NCBI RefSeq assembly: GCF_009663685.2
Contig: NZ_RCOG02000004.1
Span: 1 to 64,000, forward strand
DNA length: 64,000 bases
Direction of reading: 5' to 3'
Source: Cupriavidus sp. U2
GTDB lineage: Bacteria; Pseudomonadota; Gammaproteobacteria; Burkholderiales; Burkholderiaceae
A model generated the notes under the pieces. The model made no database searches, was not told where the DNA came from, and worked only from the letters and a program-made list of their open reading frames with translations. Shown piece after piece: positions 27,401-36,156 of the stretch. Position numbers and translations under genes: made by a program. Positions within the stretch are counted from its first letter, which is position 1; every line of letters starts with the position of its first letter.

Positions 27401-28651
27401 ATGGCTGAATACTTCGATTCGCTGGAGACGCGCGCGCCTGCGGAGCGCGAGGCCGCGCTGCTTGCCGCCGTGGCGCGCCAGGTCGCGCATGCGCAGGCAC
27501 ATGCACCGTATTTTGCCGAAATCCTGTGCGACTTCGAGGCACGCGAGATCACCTCGCGCGATGCGCTGGCGCTGCTGCCGGTCACGCGCAAGTCCGAACT
27601 GAGTGCGCGCCAGCGCGTGGTGCCGCCGCTGGGCGGGCTCAATGCCACGGCGCTGGGTGGCCTGCGCCATGTGTTCCAGTCGCCGGGGCCGATCCACGAG
27701 CCCGATGGCTTTGCCGCCGACTGGTGGCGCACGGCGCGCGCGATGTTCGCGGCCGGCTTCCGGTCCGGCGAGCTGGTCTACAACACGTTTTCGTATCACT
27801 TCACGCCGGCCGGGATGATGATGGAATCGGGCGCCCACAAGCTGGGGTGCTGCGTGTTCCCGGCGGGCGTCGGCCAGACCGAATCGCAGGTGCAGGCGCT
27901 GGCAAGCCTGCAGCCCACCGCCTACGCGGGCACGCCCTCGTTCCTGAAGCTGCTGATCGAGAAAGGTGACGAGATGGGGCTGCCGTGCGCCAGCCTGTCC
28001 AAGGCACTGGTGTCGGGCGAGGCCTGCCCGCCCGCGCTGCGGGGCTGGCTGCAGGACCACGGCGTCACGGCGCGCCAGATGTACGGCACGGCCGATGTCG
28101 GACTGATCGCCTTCGAGACCGACGGCGGCGACGGCTGGGTGGTGGACGAGGGCGTACTGGTCGAGATTGTCGAGCCGGGCGGCACGAAGCCGATGCCCGA
28201 GGGCGAGGTGGGCGAGGTGGTGGTCACCGTGCTGGGCAACAGCGACTACCCGCTGATCCGTTTCGGCACCGGCGATCTGTCGGCCATCGTGGCCGAATCG
28301 TCGCACCGCGCCAGCCCGTGCGGGCGGACCAATATCCGGCTGAGGGGCTGGCTGGGGCGCGCCGACCAGACCACCAAGGTCAAGGGCATGTTCGTGCATC
28401 CGGGGCAGGTGGCCGAAGTGGTGCGGCGCCACCCCGAAATCCGCGCGGCGCGGCTGGTGGTAACCGGCACGATTGGCGCCGACGTGATGACGCTCCATTG
28501 CGATGCCACGCGCATTGACGAGGGCCTGGCGCTTGCCGTGGCCGACTCGATGCGCGAGGTAATGCGGCTGCGGGGAGACGTGCGCTTCGTCCCGCCGGGG
28601 TCGCTGCCGCAGGACGGCAAATCGATCGAGGACGCGCGCAGCTACGACTGA
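27401..28651 (+). CDS. Phenylacetate-CoA ligase-like AMP-forming enzyme (PaaK family)
   Basis: A 416-aa adenylate-forming protein related to PaaK. Seen are YAGTPSFLKLLIEKGDE, the adenine-site motif YGTADVGLIAFE and a C-terminal domain with LRGWLGRADQTTKVKGMFV. The P-loop normally near residue 100 of PaaK (SSGTTG) is replaced by RHVFQSPGPIHEP here, so the enzyme may work differently or not catalyse ligation in the usual way. It is the last gene of the operon, 19 bases after LivF. Confidence 0.8.
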   Translation: MAEYFDSLETRAPAEREAALLAAVARQVAHAQAHAPYFAEILCDFEAREITSRDALALLPVTRKSELSARQRVVPPLGGLNATALGGLRHVFQSPGPIHEPDGFAADWWRTARAMFAAGFRSGELVYNTFSYHFTPAGMMMESGAHKLGCCVFPAGVGQTESQVQALASLQPTAYAGTPSFLKLLIEKGDEMGLPCASLSKALVSGEACPPALRGWLQDHGVTARQMYGTADVGLIAFETDGGDGWVVDEGVLVEIVEPGGTKPMPEGEVGEVVVTVLGNSDYPLIRFGTGDLSAIVAESSHRASPCGRTNIRLRGWLGRADQTTKVKGMFVHPGQVAEVVRRHPEIRAARLVVTGTIGADVMTLHCDATRIDEGLALAVADSMREVMRLRGDVRFVPPGSLPQDGKSIEDARSYD

Positions 28652-28679
28652 TTACCGTGGGGCAAGGCCGACGGCGGCC

Positions 28680-29159
28680 CTACGCTTGCGACGAAGGGCC
28701 GTCGCTGGCCTCGGGATAGCCGCCGCGCGGCCGTGTGGGCAGCCGTACCATCCAGACCGTCACGGCGATGCCGATGGCGATCAGCGTGAGCGACGACACG
28801 GGCCGTGCGCGCAGCAGCCAGGCCGTGATGCTCATCGACGTCCACATCATCGACAGCGCCAGGCACTTGGCACGGAACGGTATGCTGCGATGGGCCTGCC
28901 AGTCACGCACCAGCGGCCCGAATCGCTCGTGCGTGATCAGCCAGTTGTGGAATTTTTCCGACCCGCGCGCAAAGCACGCCGCCGCCAGCAGCACGAACGG
29001 CGTGGTCGGCAGCAGCGGCAGGAAGATGCCGATAAAGCCGAGCACCAGGCTGATGACGCCCAGCGTGACCCAGAATGCGCGGATCACGCGCTCCCGGTGC
29101 GTGAGCGTGCCGGGCAGGTCGGCGGGGCCGGTCGGTGTTTCGGGGTCGGAAGAGGGCAA
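28680..29159 (-). CDS. YbaN/DUF454 inner-membrane protein
   Basis: A 159-aa protein with an N-terminal Pro/Thr-rich cytoplasmic tail, a hydrophobic core beginning VTLGVISLVLGFIGIFLPLL, the family motif PLLPTTPFVLLAAACFARGS and HRSIPFRAKCLAL, and two further transmembrane segments. This matches DUF454 (YbaN). Function unknown. It is read convergently with the PaaK-like gene and shortly after the nitronate monooxygenase gene. Confidence 0.85.
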   Translation of the reverse strand: MPSSDPETPTGPADLPGTLTHRERVIRAFWVTLGVISLVLGFIGIFLPLLPTTPFVLLAAACFARGSEKFHNWLITHERFGPLVRDWQAHRSIPFRAKCLALSMMWTSMSITAWLLRARPVSSLTLIAIGIAVTVWMVRLPTRPRGGYPEASDGPSSQA

Positions 29160-29189
29160 CGGTTCAGGAAAAGGGGCGCCAAAACGCCC

Positions 29190-30167
29190 TTATGCTACCA
29201 GCCCCAGCCGGGCGCGCGCCGCATCGTACTCGGCCTTCATGCGCGCCACGATCTCGCCGGCGGTGGGAATGTCGTGGATCTGGCCCACGCCCTGGCCGGC
29301 GCCCCAGATGTCCTTCCAGGCCTTGGCCTTCGAGCTGCCGCTCGAAAAATCCATCTTGCTCTTGTCGGCCACGGGCAGGTCTTCGGGGTCCAGGCCCGAG
29401 TTGACGATGCTTTCGCGGATGTAGTTGCCGTGCACGCCCGTGAACAGGTTCGTGTAGATGATGTCCGAAGCGGCCGAACTGGTGATCGACTGCTTGTACT
29501 CGGCGCTGGCATGGCCTTCCTGCGACGCGATGAAGCGCGTGCCCACGTAGGCGAAGTCCGCGCCCATGGCCTGGGCGGCCAGCACCGCATCGCCGGTGGC
29601 AATCGATCCGGACAGCGCGATCGGACCGTCGAAGATCTTGCGCACTTCGCCGACCAGCGCGAATGGCGACAGCGTACCGGCATGGCCGCCGGCGCCGGCC
29701 GCGACCAGGATCAGCCCGTCCACGCCGGCCTCGATGGCCTTTTCGGCGTGGCGGATATTGATGACGTCGTGCAGCACGATGCCGCCGTAGCTGTGCACGG
29801 CGTCGATCATTTCCTTGGGCGGCGCCCGCAGCGACGTGATGAAGATCGGCACCTTGTGCTCCACGCACACCTTCACGTCATGTTCCAGCCGCGCGTTGGA
29901 CGCGTGCACGATCTGGTTCACGGCCAGCGGGCCGACGGGCTTGCCGGGATTGGCCGCCCGGAATGCCGCCAGTTCTTCCTGGATCTGCGTCAGCCATTCG
30001 TCGAGCAACTCGGCCGGGCGCGCGTTGAGCGCCGGAAACGATCCGACGATGCCGGCCTTGCACTGGGCCAGCACCAGTTCGGGATAGCTGACGATGAACA
30101 TTGGCGACGCGATGACGGGCAGGGCCAGGTTCTGCAGGGCTGGCGGAATGTGTTTGGCGGCAGGCAT
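29190..30167 (-). CDS. Nitronate monooxygenase (2-nitropropane dioxygenase family)
   Basis: A 325-aa FMN-dependent TIM-barrel enzyme. Seen are the start LALPVIASPMFIVSYPELVL, the flavin-phosphate region GLILVAAGAGGHAGTLSPF and ALSGSIATGDAVLAAQAMGADF. The family oxidises propionate 3-nitronate or similar nitronates. It stands before ybaN on the same strand. SD AGGAGA precedes the ATG. Confidence 0.88.
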   Translation of the reverse strand: MPAAKHIPPALQNLALPVIASPMFIVSYPELVLAQCKAGIVGSFPALNARPAELLDEWLTQIQEELAAFRAANPGKPVGPLAVNQIVHASNARLEHDVKVCVEHKVPIFITSLRAPPKEMIDAVHSYGGIVLHDVINIRHAEKAIEAGVDGLILVAAGAGGHAGTLSPFALVGEVRKIFDGPIALSGSIATGDAVLAAQAMGADFAYVGTRFIASQEGHASAEYKQSITSSAASDIIYTNLFTGVHGNYIRESIVNSGLDPEDLPVADKSKMDFSSGSSKAKAWKDIWGAGQGVGQIHDIPTAGEIVARMKAEYDAARARLGLVA

Positions 30168-30303
30168 GGTGTCTCCTCGAATCCGTCTGATGAAATGACG
30201 CGGACAAGCGGTGCGAAATGCACGGTCGTTCGATTATAGGGAGTTTCGCGGGGCGCGGAGTCGGGGTAGAGGCTCCAGTCTATGCGATGCCGGCAGCTAT
30301 GCG

Positions 30304-30333
30304 CTCCCTCTCCCGTGCAGCGGGAGAGGGGAG
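30304..30333. repeat. Single hairpin repeat of the CTCTCCC...GGGAGAG family
   Basis: CTCCCTCTCCCG / CGGGAGAGGGGAG arms in the gap upstream of the nitronate monooxygenase gene, the same family as 26293-26541. The rest of the 360-base gap (30168-30527) has only the terminator below and no supportable gene. Confidence 0.65.
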
Positions 30334-30350
30334 AAAGAAGGGCGACGGGC

Positions 30351-30378
30351 AAAAAAAGCCCCGCTGGGTTAGCGGGGC
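30351..30378 (-). terminator. Rho-independent terminator of the rlmI transcript
   Basis: Read on the minus strand: an 8-bp stem GCCCCGCT / AGCGGGGC followed by seven T residues. It lies about 150 bases beyond the rlmI stop and stops leftward transcription before the nitronate monooxygenase gene. Confidence 0.8.
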
Positions 30379-30527
30379 GATTACCACGAAGACTGATAAG
30401 AAGAGACGGTCAGACACCTGCCAATGCCTTACCGTGAGACGAATCTTAGAGGGTGAATATGACCACCGGAAGACAGTTCCGAGGCAATTCCGGAAAACCC
30501 GTAACCGGACGCGTTTCCCGGCCCTGA

Positions 30528-31721
30528 CTAGATCTTCTCCAGCAGCAGACCCTTCAGGTATTCGCCTTCGGGGAAGGCCGCCGACATCGGGTGATCGGTG
30601 CCGGCCGACAGGCGGCGCAGGATGCGGGCGTCGGCGCGGGCATCGGTGGCGGCGCCGGCCACGATCTTCTGGAACAGCTCCATGCTGATGGCACCCGAGC
30701 ACGAGTACGTGAACAGCAGGCCGCCCGGCCGCAGCAGCTGCATGCCGACCAGGTTGATTTCCTTGTAGGCGCGCGCGGCACGGTCGATGTGCTGGGCCGA
30801 CGGCGCGAACTTGGGCGGGTCCAGCACGATCAGGTCGAACTGGCGGCCTTCGGCGCGGAACTCGCGCAGCATCTTGAACACGTCGGCATCGAGCCAGGTG
30901 GCGCGCCCGGCGTCGAAGCCGTTCAGCGTCACGTTGCTGGCCGCGATCTTGAGCGCCTCGCCCGACGAATCGATCGACGTCACCGACTTCGCACCGCCAC
31001 GCAGCGCGGCCAGCGAGAAGCCGCCCGTGTAGCAGAAGCAGTTCAGCACGTCGCGGCCCTCGGCCAGGTCGCCCACGAGCTTGCGGTTGTCGCGCTGATC
31101 GACGTAGAAGCCGGTCTTGTGGCCGTTGCGCACGTCCACGTAGTAGCGCACGCCGTGTTCGGTCACCGACAGCTGCGGATCGGGCTCGGCACCGGCCAGC
31201 ACGCCAGTGACCAGTTCCAGCCCTTCGCGCTGGCGCACGGCCGCGTCGGAGCGTTCATAGACGTTCGGGCAGCCGGTTTCCTTGATGAGCGCCTGGACCA
31301 GCGCGTCCTTCCATTGCTCCACGCCCGCGGCGTTGAACTGGCAGACCAGCTGGCCGGTCTCGCCCTGGCCGTAGTAGTCGACGATCAGACCCGGCAGGCG
31401 GTCGGATTCGCCGAAGATCAGGCGTACCGCGCTGGTGTCGCTGACCCAACGCTGACGATGGGCCAGCGCGGCCGACACGCGGCGCTTGAACATGGCGTGG
31501 TCGACCGGCTCGTTTTCGTCGAATGTCCATACGCGCACCCGGATCTGCGATTCGGGGCTGTAGGCGCCGCGCGCCAGGAAGCGGCCGTCCGCGCTGCGGA
31601 TGACCACGGTCGAGCCGGCCTCGCAGCGGCCTTCGGTGGAGGCGATGCCCGTGGCGTAGACCCACGGGTGGCGCCGCAGCAGGGATTTTTCCTTGCCGGG
31701 CTTCAGGGTGATGACGTTCAT
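30528..31721 (-). CDS. rlmI: 23S rRNA m5C1962 methyltransferase RlmI
   Basis: A 397-aa SAM-dependent methyltransferase. It has an N-terminal PUA-like domain (KSLLRRHPWVYATGIASTEG), a Rossmann methyltransferase core with NCFCYTGGFSLAALRGGAKS, the catalytic block IVLDPPKFAPS, and FTYSCSGAISM with the likely catalytic Cys. Length fits RlmI of E. coli (396 aa). The DUF493 gene ends only four bases upstream of its start, so both are likely in one transcript. Confidence 0.92.
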   Translation of the reverse strand: MNVITLKPGKEKSLLRRHPWVYATGIASTEGRCEAGSTVVIRSADGRFLARGAYSPESQIRVRVWTFDENEPVDHAMFKRRVSAALAHRQRWVSDTSAVRLIFGESDRLPGLIVDYYGQGETGQLVCQFNAAGVEQWKDALVQALIKETGCPNVYERSDAAVRQREGLELVTGVLAGAEPDPQLSVTEHGVRYYVDVRNGHKTGFYVDQRDNRKLVGDLAEGRDVLNCFCYTGGFSLAALRGGAKSVTSIDSSGEALKIAASNVTLNGFDAGRATWLDADVFKMLREFRAEGRQFDLIVLDPPKFAPSAQHIDRAARAYKEINLVGMQLLRPGGLLFTYSCSGAISMELFQKIVAGAATDARADARILRRLSAGTDHPMSAAFPEGEYLKGLLLEKI

Positions 31722-31725
31722 GTGG

Positions 31726-32034
31726 TTACAGCACCACCTTGACCATCGGGTGCGACGTCAGCGCACGGTACACGCTGTCCAGATGCTCGCGGCTCGTGAC
31801 GTACACGGTCACGGTCAGCCCCAGGTAATTGCCATTGCGCGACGGACGCATCTCCATCTTGCCGGCGTGGAAGTTCGGGTCGAATTCCTGGATCAGCGTC
31901 ACGATGGCCTCGGCAAAGCCGTCCTGCATGGCGCCCATGACCTTGATCGGAAATTCGCTCGGGTATTCGATCAGCGACTGCTCGGGCGGGATGTCACCCG
32001 GGATCAGCGGACCGTTGCTGGAATCTGTCGTCAT
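31726..32034 (-). CDS. DUF493 (YbeD-like) protein
   Basis: A 102-aa small protein with the ferredoxin-like YbeD/HP0495 fold signature: IEYPSEFPIKVMGAMQDGFA near residue 25 and GNYLGLTVTVYVTSREHLD. I used ATG 32034; upstream in-frame codons run towards the carboxypeptidase gene. It is between dacC-type and rlmI genes, in the same direction. Confidence 0.87.
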   Translation of the reverse strand: MTTDSSNGPLIPGDIPPEQSLIEYPSEFPIKVMGAMQDGFAEAIVTLIQEFDPNFHAGKMEMRPSRNGNYLGLTVTVYVTSREHLDSVYRALTSHPMVKVVL

Positions 32035-32075
32035 CTTGCGTAACCTTGTGCGCGCTTCATTGCGCCTGCTTGCGC

Positions 32076-33281
32076 TTACTTGCGCTTGAACCAGAGGCGG
32101 ATCGTATCCCACAGCCGGCCGAAGAAGCCTGCCTCGGGCACTTCCTCCAGTGCCACCACCGGGAATTCGCCCACCTTGTTGGTGCCGTCCATCAGCTTGA
32201 CCGTGCCCACCTGCTGGCCCGCCGCGATCGGGGCGATCAGCAGTTCCTGGCGCTCCAGCACCGGCTTCAGGCGGCCGCCCGTGCCCTTGGGCACCGTCAC
32301 GAACGTCTCGTTGGCCACACCGATCTTGACCGTGCTGGCACGGCCCTTGTAGATGTCGGGCGTGGCCAGCACCTGACCCTTGTCGTACAGGCGCAGCGTG
32401 TCGAAGAACTGGAAGCCGTAGTTCAGGATCTTCAGGCTTTCCTGGGTGCGGATCTGCTCGGTGGCCGTGCCGATCACGATCGACACCAGCCGGCGCGTGC
32501 CATTCGGCACATTGGCCAGCGGGCGCTGGGCCGACGAGATCAGGCAGTAGCCGGCGGACTTGGTGTGCCCCGTCTTCAGACCGTCCACGGTCGGGTCGAT
32601 GTACAGCAGGCGGTTGCGGTTGGGCTGCCTGATCTTGTTATAGGTGAACTCCTTCTGCGAGTACATTCCGTAGTACTCGGGGAAGTCCTTGATCAGGCGC
32701 GTGGACAGCGTGGCCAGGTCGACCGCCGTGGTGTAGTGGTTCGGATCGGGCACCCCGTCGGTGTTCGTGAAGTGCGTGCCCTTCATGCCCATGCGCTGCG
32801 CTTCGCGGTTCATCATCGCCACGAAACCTTCTTCCGAGCCGCCCACGGCCTCGGCCAGCGCCAGCGACGCGTCGTTGCCCGACTGCACGATCAGGCCCAT
32901 CAGCAGGTCGTTCACGCTGACCGGCTTGCCGGCCTCGATGAACATGCGCGACTCATCGCTTTTGACCTTGCGCACGATCTCGGTCGGTGTGACGGTCTGG
33001 TCCAGCGTCAGGCGCTTTTCCTTGAGCGCCTCGAACACCAGGTAGGCGGTCATCAGCTTGGTCAGCGACGCGGGCTCGATGCGCAGGTCGGCATTCTGCG
33101 ACGCCAGGGCCTGGCCGCTGGTCACGTCGTACAGCATCCACGACTTGGCGGCCACCTGCGGCATCGGCACGCCCTGCGCCAGGACGGCGGCGGGGGCGGC
33201 GGCAAGCACGGTGGCAAGCGTCGCGGCGACGGCAACGGGAGCAAGGGCGGATGCGAAATGCGGCGTGGCTCTGTTCAGCAT
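32076..33281 (-). CDS. D-alanyl-D-alanine carboxypeptidase (PBP5/6 type)
   Basis: A 401-aa periplasmic peptidoglycan enzyme that trims the terminal D-Ala of stem peptides. A signal peptide ends near AAVLAQ. The SxxK motif is in PASLTKLMTAYL, the SxN motif in VQSGNDAS, the KTG motif in VDGLKTGHTKSAG. A PBP5-type C-terminal beta domain and an amphipathic end (FGRLWDTIRLWFKRK) for membrane attachment follow. In enterobacteria the same order dacA-ybeD is conserved, which supports the call. Confidence 0.92.
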   Translation of the reverse strand: MLNRATPHFASALAPVAVAATLATVLAAAPAAVLAQGVPMPQVAAKSWMLYDVTSGQALASQNADLRIEPASLTKLMTAYLVFEALKEKRLTLDQTVTPTEIVRKVKSDESRMFIEAGKPVSVNDLLMGLIVQSGNDASLALAEAVGGSEEGFVAMMNREAQRMGMKGTHFTNTDGVPDPNHYTTAVDLATLSTRLIKDFPEYYGMYSQKEFTYNKIRQPNRNRLLYIDPTVDGLKTGHTKSAGYCLISSAQRPLANVPNGTRRLVSIVIGTATEQIRTQESLKILNYGFQFFDTLRLYDKGQVLATPDIYKGRASTVKIGVANETFVTVPKGTGGRLKPVLERQELLIAPIAAGQQVGTVKLMDGTNKVGEFPVVALEEVPEAGFFGRLWDTIRLWFKRK

Positions 33282-33324
33282 GGGTAGTGTTCCAACGATA
33301 AAGGGATGGCGCGGGCGGGACGGT

Positions 33325-33969
33325 TCACCGTTCCCACGCGTTGACGACAAGCTGCTTGATCAGGTGCAGCTTGCGGTGAAAAAAGTGGTCGGCGCCGGGA
33401 ATGACGATGACCGGCAGTTCCTGCGGACGGGCCCAGTCGAGCACGCTGGCCAGCGGCACGGTGTCGTCCTGTTCGCCGTGGATCACGATGGTGTCGGCCG
33501 GCACGGTGGCCACGTCCCAGCGGCTGGTGGCCGTGCCCACCAGCACCAGCCGCTGCGCCGGCGTGCCCGCTTCGGCCAGGCGGCGTGCCACGTGCGTCTG
33601 CACGAAGCTGCCGAACGAGAAGCCGCCCAGCGCCAGCGGCAGCGCGGCCACGTCCGGCGACCACGCGGTCTGGGTGCGCATCCAGTCGATCACGGCCAGC
33701 AGGTCGTCCTGCTCGCCGATGCCCTGGTCATGCTCCCCGGCCGTGCCGCCCACGCCGCGAAAGTTCGGCCGCACCGTGGCATAGCCCAGCGCCACGAACG
33801 TGCGTGCCAGCGTCTGCGCCACCTTGTTGTCCTTGGTGCCGGCGAACAGCGGGTGCGGATGCGCCACCAGCGCCAGGCCACGCACCGGCTCGTTCTGCGG
33901 CAGATCGATCGAGATGTCGATGGCGCCGACGGGGCCGGCGATGGTGGTGACCTGGGTATGCGCGTTCAT
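33325..33969 (-). CDS. Alpha/beta hydrolase
   Basis: A 214-aa hydrolase of the small dienelactone-hydrolase-like type. The nucleophile elbow is GGFSFGSF, the acid region GEQDDTVPL and the His is in PGADHFFHRKLHL. No signal peptide. ATG 33969 gives the usual N-terminus for the group, then LALVAHPHPLFAGT. Substrate unknown. It lies just upstream of the carboxypeptidase gene and in the same direction. Confidence 0.83.
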   Translation of the reverse strand: MNAHTQVTTIAGPVGAIDISIDLPQNEPVRGLALVAHPHPLFAGTKDNKVAQTLARTFVALGYATVRPNFRGVGGTAGEHDQGIGEQDDLLAVIDWMRTQTAWSPDVAALPLALGGFSFGSFVQTHVARRLAEAGTPAQRLVLVGTATSRWDVATVPADTIVIHGEQDDTVPLASVLDWARPQELPVIVIPGADHFFHRKLHLIKQLVVNAWER

Positions 33970-34082
33970 GGCGAGGGGGCAGGAAGGTTCGGCGACAACA
34001 ACAGCACGACAAAAGCGGCACGACAAAAGCAGCACAACAAAAAACCGGGCAGGCGGCCCGGCGCGGCGCGGCGGGTACCGGA

Positions 34083-34403
34083 TCAGCGATCGACCATCAG
34101 GCGTTCGACGGGCTTGCCGTGAATCAGATGGCTGTCGATGATCTCGTCGATGTCCTGCTCGTCGACGAAGGTGTACCAGACTGCCTCGGGGTAGACCACC
34201 AGCACAGGACCAAGTTCACACCGGTTCAGGCAGCCGGCCTTGTTGATGCGCACGCGGCCTTCGGCGCCGGCGATGCCCAGTTCCTTGCAGCGCTTCTTGG
34301 CGTATTCCTGCATGGCCTTGGCATTATGGTCGGCACAGCAGGCCTTGCCGTCGTCGCGCTGGTTCAGGCAGAAGAAAACGTGGTGCTTGTAGTAGCTGCT
34401 CAT
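34083..34403 (-). CDS. Thioredoxin-like [2Fe-2S] ferredoxin
   Basis: A 106-aa protein. Cys residues in FFCLNQR, KACCAD, KAGCLNRCELGP are placed as in the thioredoxin-fold [2Fe-2S] ferredoxins (C-x10-12-C ... C-x3-C). It probably carries one cluster for an unknown electron-transfer role. SD is not strong. The 460 bases upstream hold the dctA promoter region. Confidence 0.85.
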   Translation of the reverse strand: MSSYYKHHVFFCLNQRDDGKACCADHNAKAMQEYAKKRCKELGIAGAEGRVRINKAGCLNRCELGPVLVVYPEAVWYTFVDEQDIDEIIDSHLIHGKPVERLMVDR

Positions 34404-34747
34404 GGCGGCGAACTGGACTGCGTGGCGCCGGACCGCGGTAACGCGGGCGCCTGGCGCGGCATGAATCGAGGAAGCTCGGAATTATACGTGGTCGCGCGCG
34501 CCGTTCCGCGCGGCGGCGCTGCCCGGAATGCCGGAAATCGCGATGCGCGTGGCCGCCCGGCGAGGGCTCCGGCGGCCAGAGACCGCCTCTCGCGTGCCTG
34601 ACGCGCCACTTTGTGGGCCGAAATCGGCCGGTAGCCGTCCGAATTCCCGGAGGCGCCGATTCCGGATTTCCGGACTCCCGGATCGATCCGCCCGCCGGTA
34701 CGGATGTCTTCCCTTGCAAATCAAGGACTTGGCGGCACCGGCGTGCG

Positions 34748-34763
34748 TGGCACGGCTGTTGCA
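34748..34763 (+). promoter_or_regulatory. Sigma-54 promoter of dctA
   Basis: TGGCACGGCTGTTGCA matches the -24/-12 consensus (TGGCAC-N5-TTGCA) completely, with GG and GC 12 bases apart, about 100 bases before the dctA start. DctD, encoded downstream, is a sigma-54 activator, so this is the expected target. The upstream bases 34404-34747 hold no gene; I did not find a clear DctD enhancer. Confidence 0.88.
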
Positions 34764-34865
34764 AATAGTTACTTCCAGACGCGCCGCCCGCTCATCGCGG
34801 GCCAGGCGTGCAACGTGGGCGCCTTCCGAGCGCCCGGCACCGGTCAAAACACCGAGGACGACATC

Positions 34866-36155
34866 ATGAGGAAACCCTTTTACAAGATCCTGTACGTGCA
34901 GGTCCTGTTCGCGATTGCCGTGGGCATCCTGCTGGGACATTTCGCGCCGGCCACCGGCGTGGAAATGAAATCGCTGGGTGACGCGTTCATCAAGCTGATC
35001 AAGATGATCATCGGGCCGATCATCTTCTGTACCGTGGTGTCCGGCATTGCCGGCATGCGCGACATGAAGAAGGTGGGCCGCGTGGGCGGCAAGGCGCTGC
35101 TGTACTTCGAGATCGTGTCCACGTTCGCGCTGCTGATCGGCCTGATCGCATCGCACGTGCTGAAGCCCGGCGTGGGCTTCAACATCGATCCGGCCACGCT
35201 GGACACCAAGACGATCTCGCAGTACGTGTCGAAGGCCCACGGCCAGAGCACGGTCGAGTTCTTCATGCACATCATCCCGGACACGATCTTCAGCGCGTTC
35301 GCCAATGGCGACATCCTGCAGATCCTGCTGGTCTCGCTGTTCTTCGGCTCGGCCCTGGCCATCATCGGCGACCGCGCGCAGATCATCCACGACATGGTCG
35401 ACCAGGTGTCGAAGGTGTTCTTCCACATCGTGCACGTGATCACCAAGGTGGCCCCGATCGGCGCGTTCGGCGCCATGGCCTTCACGATCGGCAAGTACGG
35501 CCTGGGTTCGCTGATCCCGCTGCTGAAGCTGATCGGCACGTTCTACTTCACCGCCATCGTGTTCGTGCTGGTGGTGCTGGGCACCGTGGCGCGCCTGACC
35601 GGCTTCTCGATCATCCGCTTCGTCGCGTACATCAAGGAAGAGCTGCTGATCGTGCTGGGTACCAGCTCGTCGGAGGCCGCGCTGCCGCACCTGATGGAGA
35701 AGATGGAAAAGCTGGGCTGCTCGAAGTCGGTGGTCGGCCTGGTGGTGCCTACCGGTTACTCGTTCAACCTGGACGGCACCAACATCTACATGACGATGGC
35801 CGTGATCTTCATCGCCCAGGCGACGAACATCGAGCTGACCCTGATGCAGCAGCTGACCATCCTGGCCGTGGCAATGGTGACGTCCAAGGGCGCCAGCGGC
35901 GTGACCGGTTCGGGTTTCATCACGCTGGCGGCCACGCTGGCCGTGGTGCCGACCATCCCGGTGGCCGGCATGGTGCTGATCCTGGGCATCGACCGGTTCA
36001 TGAGCGAATGCCGCGCGCTGACCAACATCATCGGCAATGGCGTGGCCACCGTGGTGGTGTCGGCCTGGGAACGCGAGCTTGACCGCGCCCGCCTGAACCG
36101 CGTGCTGCGCGGTGGTGGCGATGACAACGTCGAACTCGCCGACGCCAGCGCCTGA
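34866..36155 (+). CDS. dctA: C4-dicarboxylate transporter DctA
   Basis: A 429-aa dicarboxylate/cation symporter for succinate, fumarate and malate. Family blocks are the start [40 protein letters not shown] (hairpin with serine motif), [18 protein letters not shown] and [16 protein letters not shown] 34866 matches other DctA proteins. It is the first gene of dctABD and has a sigma-54 promoter. Confidence 0.95.
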   Translation: MRKPFYKILYVQVLFAIAVGILLGHFAPATGVEMKSLGDAFIKLIKMIIGPIIFCTVVSGIAGMRDMKKVGRVGGKALLYFEIVSTFALLIGLIASHVLKPGVGFNIDPATLDTKTISQYVSKAHGQSTVEFFMHIIPDTIFSAFANGDILQILLVSLFFGSALAIIGDRAQIIHDMVDQVSKVFFHIVHVITKVAPIGAFGAMAFTIGKYGLGSLIPLLKLIGTFYFTAIVFVLVVLGTVARLTGFSIIRFVAYIKEELLIVLGTSSSEAALPHLMEKMEKLGCSKSVVGLVVPTGYSFNLDGTNIYMTMAVIFIAQATNIELTLMQQLTILAVAMVTSKGASGVTGSGFITLAATLAVVPTIPVAGMVLILGIDRFMSECRALTNIIGNGVATVVVSAWERELDRARLNRVLRGGGDDNVELADASA

Positions 36156-36156
36156 C

